The translations under genes and the position numbers were made by a program. The notes below the pieces were generated by a model. The model was not told where the DNA came from, did not search any database, and worked only from the letters and a program-made list of their open reading frames with translations. Positions 9,050 to 16,462 of a stretch of 40,183 bases of DNA are shown here, piece by piece. Within the stretch, counting starts at the first letter, position 1. The number at the start of each line of letters is the position of its first letter. The DNA comes from Lentisphaerae bacterium RIFOXYA12_64_32 (GTDB lineage: Bacteria; Verrucomicrobiota; Lentisphaeria; Oligosphaerales; YB12-FULL-65-16), in the NCBI GenBank assembly GCA_001803235.1, contig MHBL01000260.1, positions 1 to 40,183 of the forward strand, given 5' to 3'.

Positions 9050-9238
9050 CACTCCGTCAGCGGCGGTATGGTGCGGGCTGCGCCATGCCGCCGCTGACGG
9101 ACGGCTCCGTCTTCGGAATTCGGCTGCGAGTGTTGCGCTCGCAGCCGAATTTCGAAGACAAGAATCGAGGGGTTCCAAGGGGAGTCGCGACGCCCCTTGG
9201 CCGGGGGTGCGGGGGTGGGAAACCCCCGCGCTCCCTCG
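9050..9238. repeat. run of four hairpins between mrfB and mrfA
   Basis: Consecutive inverted repeats fill the gap: TCAGCGGCGGTATGG / CCATGCCGCCGCTGA (about 9058-9101); TCGGAATTCGGCTGCGAG / CTCGCAGCCGAATTTCGA (about 9113-9156); CCAAGGGG / CCCCTTGG (about 9176-9201); and GCGGGGGT / ACCCCCGC (about 9210-9231). They are non-coding and lie inside the presumed operon. They could modulate expression of mrfA relative to mrfB or protect mRNA ends; they may equally be a mobile repeat. Confidence 0.6.
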
Positions 9239-9241
9239 CCA

Positions 9242-10444
9242 TCACTCACTCGGGGCCGGCAATCGTGTCATCAGGTCGGCCAGCGTCACCAGGTCGAGCA
9301 GGTTGTGTCGCAGGATATCGACCATCTGCCAGGCGTTGCCGGTACGGACAAAGGCGTGGTACGCGTCCGGGATTTCCATACCCGGGATATCCCCGCTCCG
9401 GCCGCGGCCGCAGACGTGTCGTTCGAGCGTCTGCAGGCTGCAATTCGGCAGCACGCCTTTCCAGATGCGGCGGCACTCATGCAGCAGGTCGAAGTGGAAC
9501 GGCTCCATTTCGAACGGAATGCCGTTCGCCGCCGCACGCATGCGCAGGTACGGCAGATCGAAGCTCTTGCCGTTGAACGTTACCAGGAACCGGTGTCGCG
9601 CGCACTCGTCGAGGAAGCAGCCGATGGCGGCCGCTTCCTCGGCGTAATTGCGCGCCAGGAACTGGCGCACCTCGAGGCCGTTCCGCTCCCACACCATGGC
9701 GCCGACCAGGAACAGCGGCGAGCTCGACAGCCCGGTCGTCTCCAGGTCCATGAACACCACGTCGGCAGGTGCGAACTCCGCAGCGCCCGCCTGCGCCGCC
9801 ACGCGCTGCAGCAGTGCAGAGGTCTTGTCCGCGAACCGCTCGCGCAGTTCGCGACTGATCTCCGGAACCTGGTCTTCGCTGTCCATGTCCGTGGCGATCA
9901 GGAACGCCTTGCCCAGTCTGGGGTGCACGACCTCACGGCCGGTCACTGCCGTCTCGAGCACCACGTGCGGCCCGGTGACCTGTGGTGCCGCCTTCTTCGG
10001 CGGCTCGCGCCGCGGCAGGTGCCGCCCGTACACGATCGGCGCCAGCGCGGTGGCTTTAGTTCGTGATGCCGAGGTGGCGTGTCCCAGGCTTGTCGTTCCG
10101 CCTTCAGGGCCCGTCGATTTAACCGCCTCAGATGCGCAACCACGCCCAACGTGGCCGGACCGGCTCGGTCCGGCATGCGGGAGCGAGCCGCTCCCGCCAC
10201 TCTGGAAGGCCCGCTGCCTCACTAAATCGACACGCCCTTCAGGCGGTCCGGGTTTCTCCCCGCCCGCAGCCCGTTGCCCCTGCACCCGTTCCTTCTCCAG
10301 CCTCCGCCGCAGGTCTTCGGCGGTGAACAGCAGGTCCTTCGATCGCGGTGCAGGCGCGGCTTTGCCGCCGCCGCGCCGGAGCTGGTCCAGCTTGGCGCGC
10401 AGCTCATCGAGCTTCCGTGATGTTGATTTAGGGTCGTGAGTCAT
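9242..10444 (-). CDS. mrfB: MrfB/YprB-like DEDD exonuclease with in-frame repeat insertion
   Basis: A 400-residue RNase H-fold 3'-5' exonuclease of the YprB/MrfB type (RNase_H_2). The DEDD residues are visible: D233 and E235 in FMDLETTGL, D296 in FNGKSFDLPYL, and a final D384 in the helix RHNLLDLVTL. In B. subtilis MrfB works with MrfA on mitomycin-type DNA damage, and the gene order here supports the same partnership. I start at ATG 10444; the Shine-Dalgarno is weak. Residues about 70-112 are not part of the family: they are encoded by a repeat element inserted in frame (separate entry), in the linker between the N-terminal coil (residues 10-60) and the nuclease domain. Confidence 0.9.
   Translation of the reverse strand: MTHDPKSTSRKLDELRAKLDQLRRGGGKAAPAPRSKDLLFTAEDLRRRLEKERVQGQRAAGGEKPGPPEGRVDLVRQRAFQSGGSGSLPHAGPSRSGHVGRGCASEAVKSTGPEGGTTSLGHATSASRTKATALAPIVYGRHLPRREPPKKAAPQVTGPHVVLETAVTGREVVHPRLGKAFLIATDMDSEDQVPEISRELRERFADKTSALLQRVAAQAGAAEFAPADVVFMDLETTGLSSSPLFLVGAMVWERNGLEVRQFLARNYAEEAAAIGCFLDECARHRFLVTFNGKSFDLPYLRMRAAANGIPFEMEPFHFDLLHECRRIWKGVLPNCSLQTLERHVCGRGRSGDIPGMEIPDAYHAFVRTGNAWQMVDILRHNLLDLVTLADLMTRLPAPSE
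10109..10235. mobile_element. MITE-like insertion inside mrfB
   Basis: A 127-bp segment lies between two direct copies of CCTTCAGG (10101-10108 and 10236-10243), which look like an 8-bp target duplication. Its ends are inverted over 13 bp with 11 matches (GCCCGTCGATTTA / TAAATCGACACGC). Internally it has hairpins such as GGACCG / CGGTCC and GGAGCG / CGCTCC. Element plus one duplication is 135 bp, exactly 45 codons, so mrfB remains open. The encoded peptide is rich in Ser, Gly and Pro. No second copy was found in the window. Confidence 0.7.
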
Positions 10445-10520
10445 AGCGTACCGTGTGCCCGCTTGGGGCTGGCGCCGATGCGACAGCATCGTCGCCAGAC
10501 TCGGACATTCACCACGCTTA

Positions 10521-10549
10521 ATTATAGATAATAAACGTTAGACAGGCAA
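10521..10549 (-). promoter_or_regulatory. sigma-70-type promoter of the mrfBAA operon
   Basis: On the minus strand TTGCCT (10549-10544), a 17-bp spacer and TATAAT (10526-10521) form a near-consensus promoter about 75 bases before the mrfB start. It lies in the only AT-rich patch in this intergenic region. Confidence 0.7.
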
Positions 10550-10601
10550 GTGCGATGGGCCAGGAAAATCGCCGGGGTGGCGGTCACATGCCCCGTCGCT
10601 C

Positions 10602-10711
10602 GGAGTGGGGTGGGCGCGACACCGCGTTGGCTGTGGCGCATCGGCAGGGCAGAGCGTTTCAGCCAAAGCGGCGTCGCCGGGCGTTCATTCGCCCTCTGCC
10701 GCCGCACTCCA
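10602..10711. repeat. dispersed inverted repeat, family 2, copy B
   Basis: A second copy of the element at 2977-3110. It shares the core GCGACACCGC-TTGGCTG and the complementary CAGCCAAAGCGGCGTCGC, and ends CTGCCGCCGCACTCCA. This copy is shorter and its left arm more diverged. It lies between the mrf promoter and the 3' end of the FAD oxidoreductase gene. Confidence 0.7.
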
Positions 10712-10777
10712 CAGGTCGCTGACGGTGGCCACGGTCGGCGGCCTTCTGCGAGAGCAGGACTGGGAATTCCGCTTGCC

Positions 10778-12115
10778 TCAGCCCCCAACCGGCTCAAGGA
10801 CGGTGCCCTGCGCCTGCAGGGCGGCTTGCACGTCCTGCACCGGCACCTGGCGCGGCGTGAGGCTTCGCTCGGTGGCGAGTGCCGCGGCGATGCCGACCGC
10901 GTCGCCCATGGGCATGGTCACGATCATGACGCGCACCGAGCCGAGCGCGAAGTGGTCGGCCGACAAACAGCGCCCGGCGACGAGCAGTCCGTCGAGGCCC
11001 TTGGGCAGGAAGCAGCGGTACGGGATCTGGTAATGCGTGCCTTGCTTCAGGTACTCGTGCGCGAACGCCTTGCCGGAGACCTCGTGCACGTCGATCGAAT
11101 TGCACCCGGGCACAACGCCATCCTCGAAGTGCCGCGCGGCGAGAACGTCGTCGCGGGTGAGCGTGTAGTCGCCCGTGATGCGGCGTGTTTCGCGGATGCC
11201 GATCTGGGCCGCGGCACGGTCGAGGTAGCAGTGCTCGAAGCCCGGCGCATTGGCGCGCAGGAACTCCAGCATCGGGTCGACCTGGCTGCGGGTCTGGATT
11301 TCGGCGGCGGTCAGGGATTCGGCGTCCGTGCCGTCGCAGTCGATGGCATTGGTGCCGTTGATGAAGAAGAAGGCGCGCTGCGGGTCGTCGGGCGCGCCGC
11401 GCTTGTGGACCCGGCCCCACGAGAAGAGTTGGTCCGTCGGGATGCTCCACGTCCCGGCCTGCCGCGCCGCGGCGATGCGCGGGATCAGCACCTTGTGGTG
11501 GTCGTAGTTGACGCGGGTCGCGTCCACATTGCCGAGCAGCAGTTCGAGCGTGACCGGCTGCAGTTTCCCGTCGCCCGGGCGGCCGAGTCCGAACGCGGCG
11601 CCGGCGCGCGCGGCCACGTCGCCGTCGCCGGTGCAGTCGATGACCACTTTGCCACGAATGGCCTGGCGGCCAGACTTGTTCTCCACGACGACGCCCATGA
11701 CACGGCGACCCTCGGTGATCGCGCCGGCTATCCAGGTGTGGAGCAGCAGGCGCACGCCGTTCTCCAGCGCCATGGCCTGGCAAACGGCAACCATGCTTTC
11801 CGGGTCGAAAATCATCGAATGCGCGGCGGCGTTGGTGAAGTGCGTGCCGCCATAGGCGTCGAGCCGATGCAGGAACTCGTGCGTGACGCCGCCCAGCAGG
11901 GGTTGGCGTCCGTCGTGCATACCGCCGAACTCGACCATCATGGCGGCGGTGGCGGTGCCGCCGAGGAACCCGTAGCGCTCGAGCAGCAGCGTCTTGGCGC
12001 CGCGCCGTGCGGCGGCCGTCGCGGCGACAAACCCGGTCGGCCCGCCGCCGCAGACGATGACGTCGTACTCGCCGGTGACCGGGATGTTGCGGCCAAGTTC
12101 CTGGTCGGTGGACAT
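10778..12115 (-). CDS. FAD-dependent oxidoreductase
   Basis: A 445-residue flavoprotein of the FAD_oxidored type (PF12831). The dinucleotide-binding motif VIVCGGGPTGFVAATAAARRG lies near residues 18-38, followed by LLLERYGFLGGTATAAM, and the second FAD contact is IDCTGDGDVAARAG. The C-terminus closes with the family segment LLVAGRCLSADHFALGSVR. Members are abundant in Planctomycetota and Lentisphaerota; the substrate is unknown, though many sit beside sugar-catabolic genes. The start at ATG 12115 is well supported by AAGGAGAC eight bases upstream. It is divergent from the PocR-AraC regulator at 12509, which is the obvious candidate controller. Confidence 0.9.
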   Translation of the reverse strand: MSTDQELGRNIPVTGEYDVIVCGGGPTGFVAATAAARRGAKTLLLERYGFLGGTATAAMMVEFGGMHDGRQPLLGGVTHEFLHRLDAYGGTHFTNAAAHSMIFDPESMVAVCQAMALENGVRLLLHTWIAGAITEGRRVMGVVVENKSGRQAIRGKVVIDCTGDGDVAARAGAAFGLGRPGDGKLQPVTLELLLGNVDATRVNYDHHKVLIPRIAAARQAGTWSIPTDQLFSWGRVHKRGAPDDPQRAFFFINGTNAIDCDGTDAESLTAAEIQTRSQVDPMLEFLRANAPGFEHCYLDRAAAQIGIRETRRITGDYTLTRDDVLAARHFEDGVVPGCNSIDVHEVSGKAFAHEYLKQGTHYQIPYRCFLPKGLDGLLVAGRCLSADHFALGSVRVMIVTMPMGDAVGIAAALATERSLTPRQVPVQDVQAALQAQGTVLEPVGG

Positions 12116-12165
12116 GGTTTGGGTCTCCTTGGCATGTATCTTTGCATTTACTATCTTCACCATAC

Positions 12166-12202
12166 TTGACATTTGTCTATTCAGCCTTGACAGTTTGTCG
12201 AC
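12166..12202. promoter_or_regulatory. tandem operator, candidate AraC-type sites
   Basis: Two related elements, TTGACATTTGTC (12166-12177) and TTGACAGTTTGTC (12187-12199), start exactly 21 bp apart, i.e. two helical turns. Each is a small palindrome (GACA-N2/3-TGTC). They sit 51-87 bp upstream of the FAD oxidoreductase start, in the gap shared with the divergent AraC-family gene. The spacing is that expected for an AraC dimer on direct half-sites. Confidence 0.6.
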
Positions 12203-12295
12203 ATGATCTCGAAAAAACAAAGAATAGTGACAGACGCGGTTCTGGCCGTCCTCACCGATGGGCGGCTTGTCCGGGTCAGGATGCGGTCGAGCGAG

Positions 12296-12412
12296 CAGTG
12301 GCTCGGACCGTCCCGGGCCGAAGCAGAGTACTCGGGCCGGTCCCCGGCCGAGGGGCTGGGGCCGGGACGGCCCCGAGCACCCTGCTGCGGTCCCAGAGGT
12401 CCCGCGCCACTG
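12296..12412. repeat. dispersed GC-rich repeat, family 4, copy B
   Basis: A 117-bp copy of the repeat at 8890-9006, same length and orientation, with matching ends CAGTGGCTCGGACCGTCCC and CCCGCGCCACTG. It occupies most of the leader region of the AraC-family gene. Confidence 0.75.
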
Positions 12413-12508
12413 TCGCTGACAGCCGTCTCGCTCTACGGGCTTGCCTGCACAGGTTGAACCGTACCGAGTCGCAGGAGATGGCCGTCCGGCAAGGGAGGAT
12501 TTCGACCC

Positions 12509-13360
12509 ATGCCGCAACCACCAGAAACCTTCACGCTCGCCGATCTTCTGACCTGGCTCGAGGCGGCGTCCGGTTGTGTGGTCAACTTCGAAGACCTGAC
12601 CGGCGTGACGCTGGAGGTGCCGCTGTTGCGGCTGCCGGAGAAGTGGCACTGTCACCACGGGCCGTACTGTGAGTTCGCCAAGCTCCAGGGCAACCAGCCG
12701 CGGTGTTCGGCGGCCAAGGTGCGGTCGCTGAAGAAGGCCGAGAAGCTGCGGGCATCGTTTGAGTCCGTCTGTCCCCAGGGCATCTGGGATTGGGTTTGCC
12801 CCGTCGTCTTCGAGGACGCGGTCGTGGGCGTGTGGTTCCTGGGAAGCCTGCGCGTGTCGGCCCTCAGGCCGCTGGGCGGAAAGACGTACAACGGCCCGGC
12901 GATCCCGGCGGTCACACCGGAACGAAAGGCACAGCTCCGCGACTACGGGCAGCTCCTGTGTGAGACAGTGCGGCTGATGCTCGGCCACTGGGTCGCGGCC
13001 GGGCACCGGTTAGCCAAGCACAAGCCGTCCGACTTCTACCGCGACGCGGTCCTGACGTTCATCCGGAACCGTTACCACGAGGATGTGCGGTTGAGCGATC
13101 TGGCGGCGCAGTTGCACGTGCATCCGAACTACCTGGGGCAGATGATCCGGAAGCGGTGCGGCGCGTCGTTCCGTGACCTGCTCGCGGACCTGCGGATCGA
13201 GAAGGCGAAGGTCCTTCTGCGCGTCGGATCGCACACGGTCACGGAAGCGGCGTACGCCTGCGGGTTCAACGACAGCAACTACTTCTCGACGGTGTTCCGG
13301 AAGCGCACCGGCACGACTCCGCGCGCGTGGGCGGGAAAGAGCCGCCTTGCCGCCCAGTAG
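12509..13360 (+). CDS. PocR sensory domain - AraC-family transcriptional regulator
   Basis: A 283-residue regulator. Residues about 8-160 form a PocR-type sensory domain with the characteristic Cys/His pattern (CHHGPYC, then C at NQPRCSAAK and C at SVCPQG). Residues about 180-280 are an AraC double helix-turn-helix: VRLSDLAAQLHVHPNYLGQM and then VTEAAYACGFNDSNYFSTVF. PocR domains in other bacteria sense small hydrocarbon metabolites such as propanediol. The ATG at 12509 has AAGGGAGGA ten bases upstream. It is divergent from the FAD oxidoreductase; the tandem TTGACA sites between them are its likely targets. Its last 82 bases overlap the convergent gene at 13279-13809. Confidence 0.9.
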   Translation: MPQPPETFTLADLLTWLEAASGCVVNFEDLTGVTLEVPLLRLPEKWHCHHGPYCEFAKLQGNQPRCSAAKVRSLKKAEKLRASFESVCPQGIWDWVCPVVFEDAVVGVWFLGSLRVSALRPLGGKTYNGPAIPAVTPERKAQLRDYGQLLCETVRLMLGHWVAAGHRLAKHKPSDFYRDAVLTFIRNRYHEDVRLSDLAAQLHVHPNYLGQMIRKRCGASFRDLLADLRIEKAKVLLRVGSHTVTEAAYACGFNDSNYFSTVFRKRTGTTPRAWAGKSRLAAQ

Positions 13361-13809
13361 CCGCACAGGATGGCTTCGGCCGCGTCAGTGCGCAGGGAGG
13401 TGGGTTTTTTCCCGCCGCAACGTGCGATGACGTCGCGGGCCAGCGTGTCGGCGGTGCGCTTGGCCTGCTGGCCCGTGCGCCGCTGACGGAGGTAGAGCAG
13501 GTCCTCGCGCCAGGTTTCGGCGCTTACGCTTTCCACGTCGAGGCCGAGCCGCGTCGCCTCGCGCAGCCACGGTTCGGCCGTGTCGCCGCCGCCTTCGAGG
13601 ACGAGGTGCGTGAGCGGCTGCCGCCGACAAAGCTGCCGTACGGCGGTCTTCAGTCCCGCTCGCGACGGGAACGACCGGGACAGGTAGTCGAGCAGCACCC
13701 CGTCGCCGCGGAACCATGCCAGCCCGCAGCGCATGCCCACGTCCACCGCCAAAAGGCAGGGCAGCGTGGCGTCGCTCGGCGACGTATGCTGTTGCCGGTC
13801 CTGTGCCAT
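13279..13809 (-). CDS. putative RuvC-like (RNase H fold) nuclease
   Basis: A 176-residue protein that I do not recognise as a named family. It carries the strand-and-acid pattern of RuvC/YqgF-like enzymes: LLAVDVGMRCGLAWF (D23), then THLVLEGGGD (E72), then LRTDAAEAILCGYWAARRL (D142, E145). This spacing matches the RuvC-type catalytic set, so Holliday-junction or other structure-specific cleavage is plausible, but catalysis is inferred. I start at ATG 13809; the open frame upstream runs through hairpin repeats and is not credible. Its 3' end overlaps the convergent AraC-family gene by 82 bases, which is unusual and means the last 27 or so residues are encoded opposite a conserved helix. Confidence 0.65.
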   Translation of the reverse strand: MAQDRQQHTSPSDATLPCLLAVDVGMRCGLAWFRGDGVLLDYLSRSFPSRAGLKTAVRQLCRRQPLTHLVLEGGGDTAEPWLREATRLGLDVESVSAETWREDLLYLRQRRTGQQAKRTADTLARDVIARCGGKKPTSLRTDAAEAILCGYWAARRLFPAHARGVVPVRFRNTVEK

Positions 13810-13862
13810 GTGCGCTGGTCCGCCTCCATTGCGAAGTGCAGGGACTCTGTCCCCGCACCCCT

Positions 13863-14015
13863 GCCGGGAAGGACCATTGGCCCTTCCCGGACCCATCCCG
13901 ATTATCTGGTTCGCGTTGCCCCGGCCGCGATGCCGCGGCCGGGGCAACGCGAACAAGATACGGCTGTTGTCACGCGGATCGCGATGCCGGCAGCCGGCAT
14001 CGCGATCCGCGTGAC
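13863..14015. repeat. cluster of three long perfect hairpins
   Basis: Three inverted repeats in tandem: CCGGGAAGG / CCTTCCCGG (about 13864-13890); a 21-bp perfect arm pair at 13909-13929 and 13934-13954 with 4-nt loop ATGC; and a 23-bp perfect arm pair at 13969-13991 and 13993-14015 with a single central A (a 47-bp near-palindrome). A further GC-rich stretch continues to the end of the neighbouring gene at 14112. They sit between two minus-strand genes. There is no T-run, so simple terminators are not obvious. Confidence 0.8.
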
Positions 14016-14111
14016 AAAGATGCGGGGGTCCGGGGGCACGCGGTGTCCCCGGCGGGGGCGCGGGGGCAGCGCCCTCGCAGTCCCGACCCCGCGTGTCGGT
14101 GCGTTCCGTCC

Positions 14112-16121
14112 TCAGAGTGAACTTTGGCCGAGGATGAGATAGCGCAGGGTGCCGACGACGAGCGGGACGAACTGGCCGGCCATGCTCCCGGCGATCAGGC
14201 CGATCATGAGTGGTTTCAGGCGCTGGTAGAGCCGTGCGCCGCCGTAGCGGCTGGCCGCGACCTTGATCAGCCACCCGAGTCCGAACGAGAACGCCATGAG
14301 CATGGCGGCCGAGCCGCCGAGAAACAGGAAGATCACCGGGTGCAGCGGCCAGAACCGGAAGAACAGCCGCCCGGCGCCGAACAGCATTGCCAGGAACGCG
14401 GCGATCGCGAACGCGGCGAGGTGCGGCCAGCTCGGCGCGATACTCGCCAGTCGCGCCACGCCGGTCGCCTGCGTCGCTTGTTCGTGCAGGCCCTGCGCCT
14501 TGAGCTTGTGGATGACCTCGACCGTGTTCTCGAACGGGTACGTGGCGGCAATGCGCGGGTAGCCGTAGGCGGGTGTGCCGCGGTCGTACTGCCAGTAGAT
14601 GGAACTGGGGATGGCCAGGGCCAGGGCGAGCACCAGCACGACCAGCCCCCAGCGCAGCGCCTTGGCCAGGCTGACGTCCGACAGTTCCGCGAGCTTGAAC
14701 GCCTGCGCCACGAACGCCATGGGCGCGCGGCCCGGCACGAGCATCAGCACGGTGCAGAGCATGAACAGGGTCACCATTGCCTGCGGGCCGAGGCAGGCAG
14801 CGCCGAACAGGCCCCAGAGCAGCACGCCCGGGAACACGAACGTGCCGATCATGAACGCGCCGGTCTCGGCAATGATGCGGCTGACCACGACATAGACCAT
14901 GAATGCGAACACGAGGTAGAGCGCGGCCACGTACCAGGCCAGTCCGAGCGTCACCAGGTGCAGGACGGCGAGCAGTGCGCAGACCAGGAACAGGCGCATG
15001 CCCCAGACGGCGTAGTCAGGAATCTCCTCCTTGGAGGCCAGGCCGACGCCGCGGCGCAGCGTGTTCCAGTAGTAGTGGCGCCCGGTGTACAGCACCATGA
15101 CCAGGATGCCGAAGTACCCGCCCGAGTACAGGAAGCTCTCGATGCTCAGGGCCATCTCGCGGCCCGGCCGCAGCTCCACGCCGTAGCCCACGCACACGCC
15201 CGCAATGCAGCAGTAGATCCACGGTCCAACCGCCATGGACAACGAGATGTCCGAGGCGAGGAAGTACGCCAGGCCGATGACCGGAAACAGGATTTGCGGC
15301 GTCAGCAACGCGGCGCCCTTGCCTTTGACGAGCGTCTCGAATGCCGGTGCGGCGGCGGTGAAATCGAAGCGCAGCGACACGGGAATCAGCAGGTTTGGCC
15401 AGTAGAGGCAGGCGTAGTTGTCCAGCTCAATGAGGAACACGATCGCGAACGCGATCCAGAACATGCGGTTGCGGAACAGGCTGCCGCCGTTCTGGTCGTC
15501 ATCGGCGATCAGGGCGTGCGTGAACACGGAGATGGGGTAGGGAAGTTGTTCGTGCTGGCTCCACTGCCGGTGGAACACGGCGGCCAGGCCGAACGTGGCG
15601 GCGACAAACAGCAGCAGCAGCGGTGACCAGAACAGGAGCGGTCGCGCCCAGGCGGACCACGGCACGTCGGACAGGCGGATGTGCCGGTCGCCCAGCGCCA
15701 GGCCGGTGATGAAACCGTTCAGGGCGCGATCGCCCTGCTCACCGCTGACGTCGGGCAGCATGCGCTTCGGGACCAGGTCGACGACCCGCTCCTGGCGCCA
15801 GCCGGGCTTGGTGCGCACGTCGTGCTGCGGCAGCATGATGCTCGATGGCATGGACTGCGCCAGCCGCCCGGGAATGCCGCAGGCGCAGAGCACCAGAATG
15901 ACGACGGCAGCGATCTCCTTGCCGGAGAACTTGAGCTTCCCGCCCGCCACGCGCGCCAGCAGCGCGGCGAGCAGCAGCAGCACGAGCAACCCGCCGTACA
16001 CGACCGGCGGCATGAGATTGCCGACCAGTTCGCTGGCGCGGACTACGTGGTCGCTGAAGTAGCAGTACAGCGCCAGGAACGCCGCTGCCGTCAGACCGAT
16101 GAGCGTACTGCGAAACGTCAT
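14112..16121 (-). CDS. polytopic membrane protein, DUF6785/DUF6784 type
   Basis: A 669-residue integral membrane protein with roughly 13-16 hydrophobic segments. It resembles the DUF6785/DUF6784 proteins that are frequent in Planctomycetota and Lentisphaerota and distantly recall oligopeptide (OPT) transporters. Landmarks are QWSQHEQLPYPISVF in the first third and, in the second half, SRIIAETGAFMIGTFVFPG followed by FKLAELSDV. A soluble stretch near residues 460-510 (YPRIAATYPFENTVEVIHKL) interrupts the membrane pattern. I start at ATG 16121 with AAGG upstream; an in-frame ATG 57 bases earlier lacks a membrane-type context. Transport substrate is unknown. It faces the GH4 gene upstream on the same strand, separated by a repeat. 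Confidence 0.75.
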   Translation of the reverse strand: MTFRSTLIGLTAAAFLALYCYFSDHVVRASELVGNLMPPVVYGGLLVLLLLAALLARVAGGKLKFSGKEIAAVVILVLCACGIPGRLAQSMPSSIMLPQHDVRTKPGWRQERVVDLVPKRMLPDVSGEQGDRALNGFITGLALGDRHIRLSDVPWSAWARPLLFWSPLLLLFVAATFGLAAVFHRQWSQHEQLPYPISVFTHALIADDDQNGGSLFRNRMFWIAFAIVFLIELDNYACLYWPNLLIPVSLRFDFTAAAPAFETLVKGKGAALLTPQILFPVIGLAYFLASDISLSMAVGPWIYCCIAGVCVGYGVELRPGREMALSIESFLYSGGYFGILVMVLYTGRHYYWNTLRRGVGLASKEEIPDYAVWGMRLFLVCALLAVLHLVTLGLAWYVAALYLVFAFMVYVVVSRIIAETGAFMIGTFVFPGVLLWGLFGAACLGPQAMVTLFMLCTVLMLVPGRAPMAFVAQAFKLAELSDVSLAKALRWGLVVLVLALALAIPSSIYWQYDRGTPAYGYPRIAATYPFENTVEVIHKLKAQGLHEQATQATGVARLASIAPSWPHLAAFAIAAFLAMLFGAGRLFFRFWPLHPVIFLFLGGSAAMLMAFSFGLGWLIKVAASRYGGARLYQRLKPLMIGLIAGSMAGQFVPLVVGTLRYLILGQSSL

Positions 16122-16265
16122 GACCTTGCCACCCCGGGGCTTGCTGCGCCATGGATCACAGGGAAGGCGCGCCTCCACCGTCGACCGGTCAATCTATTGT
16201 TGGGCGCGGATGGCGCAAGCCACGGCGGGGACAAAAGGCATTGTGACAGGAAGCGGTGTTACTGC

Positions 16266-16462
16266 GGACCATTTGATAGGGGGATCAGGACCCGTTCCCT
16301 TCCGACAGTACAGCGGGCGGCCCCCCGCCCGCTTTCCGGCACGCACGCAGCACAAGGCTCGAATGGCGGGCGGAGGGCCGCCCGCGGTACTGTCGGAGAA
16401 CGGGGCCGGTCTGGGCTGGCGCCGCGCCCCACCCGGCCCCACTCCGCCTATTGCACAGGTCG
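16266..16462. repeat. dispersed inverted repeat, family 3, copy A
   Basis: A repeat of about 197 bp with arms GGGCGGCCCCCCGCCCGC and GGCGGGCGGAGGGCCGCCCG, starting near GGGGGATCAGG and ending with ATTGCACAGGTCG (16450-16462). The last base directly abuts the GH4 stop codon. The left end is degenerate relative to copy B at 37270-37456, which keeps both termini. Confidence 0.75.

Noticed and set aside
4366..9097. Long plus-strand open frames (644 and 889 codons) opposite the two helicase genes
   Set aside because: They mirror conserved helicase motifs on the other strand, are rich in Arg, Val, His and Asp as expected from antisense GC-rich codons, and contain no recognisable domain.
12203..12457. 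A small plus-strand protein starting MISKKQRIVTDAVLAV
   Set aside because: Most of it is encoded by the 117-bp dispersed repeat, and it has no ribosome site or family similarity.
14124..15626. Long plus-strand frame (500 codons) opposite the polytopic membrane protein
   Set aside because: Its composition (Glu, Arg, His, Gln repeats) is the antisense of hydrophobic codons, and there is no motif or ribosome site.
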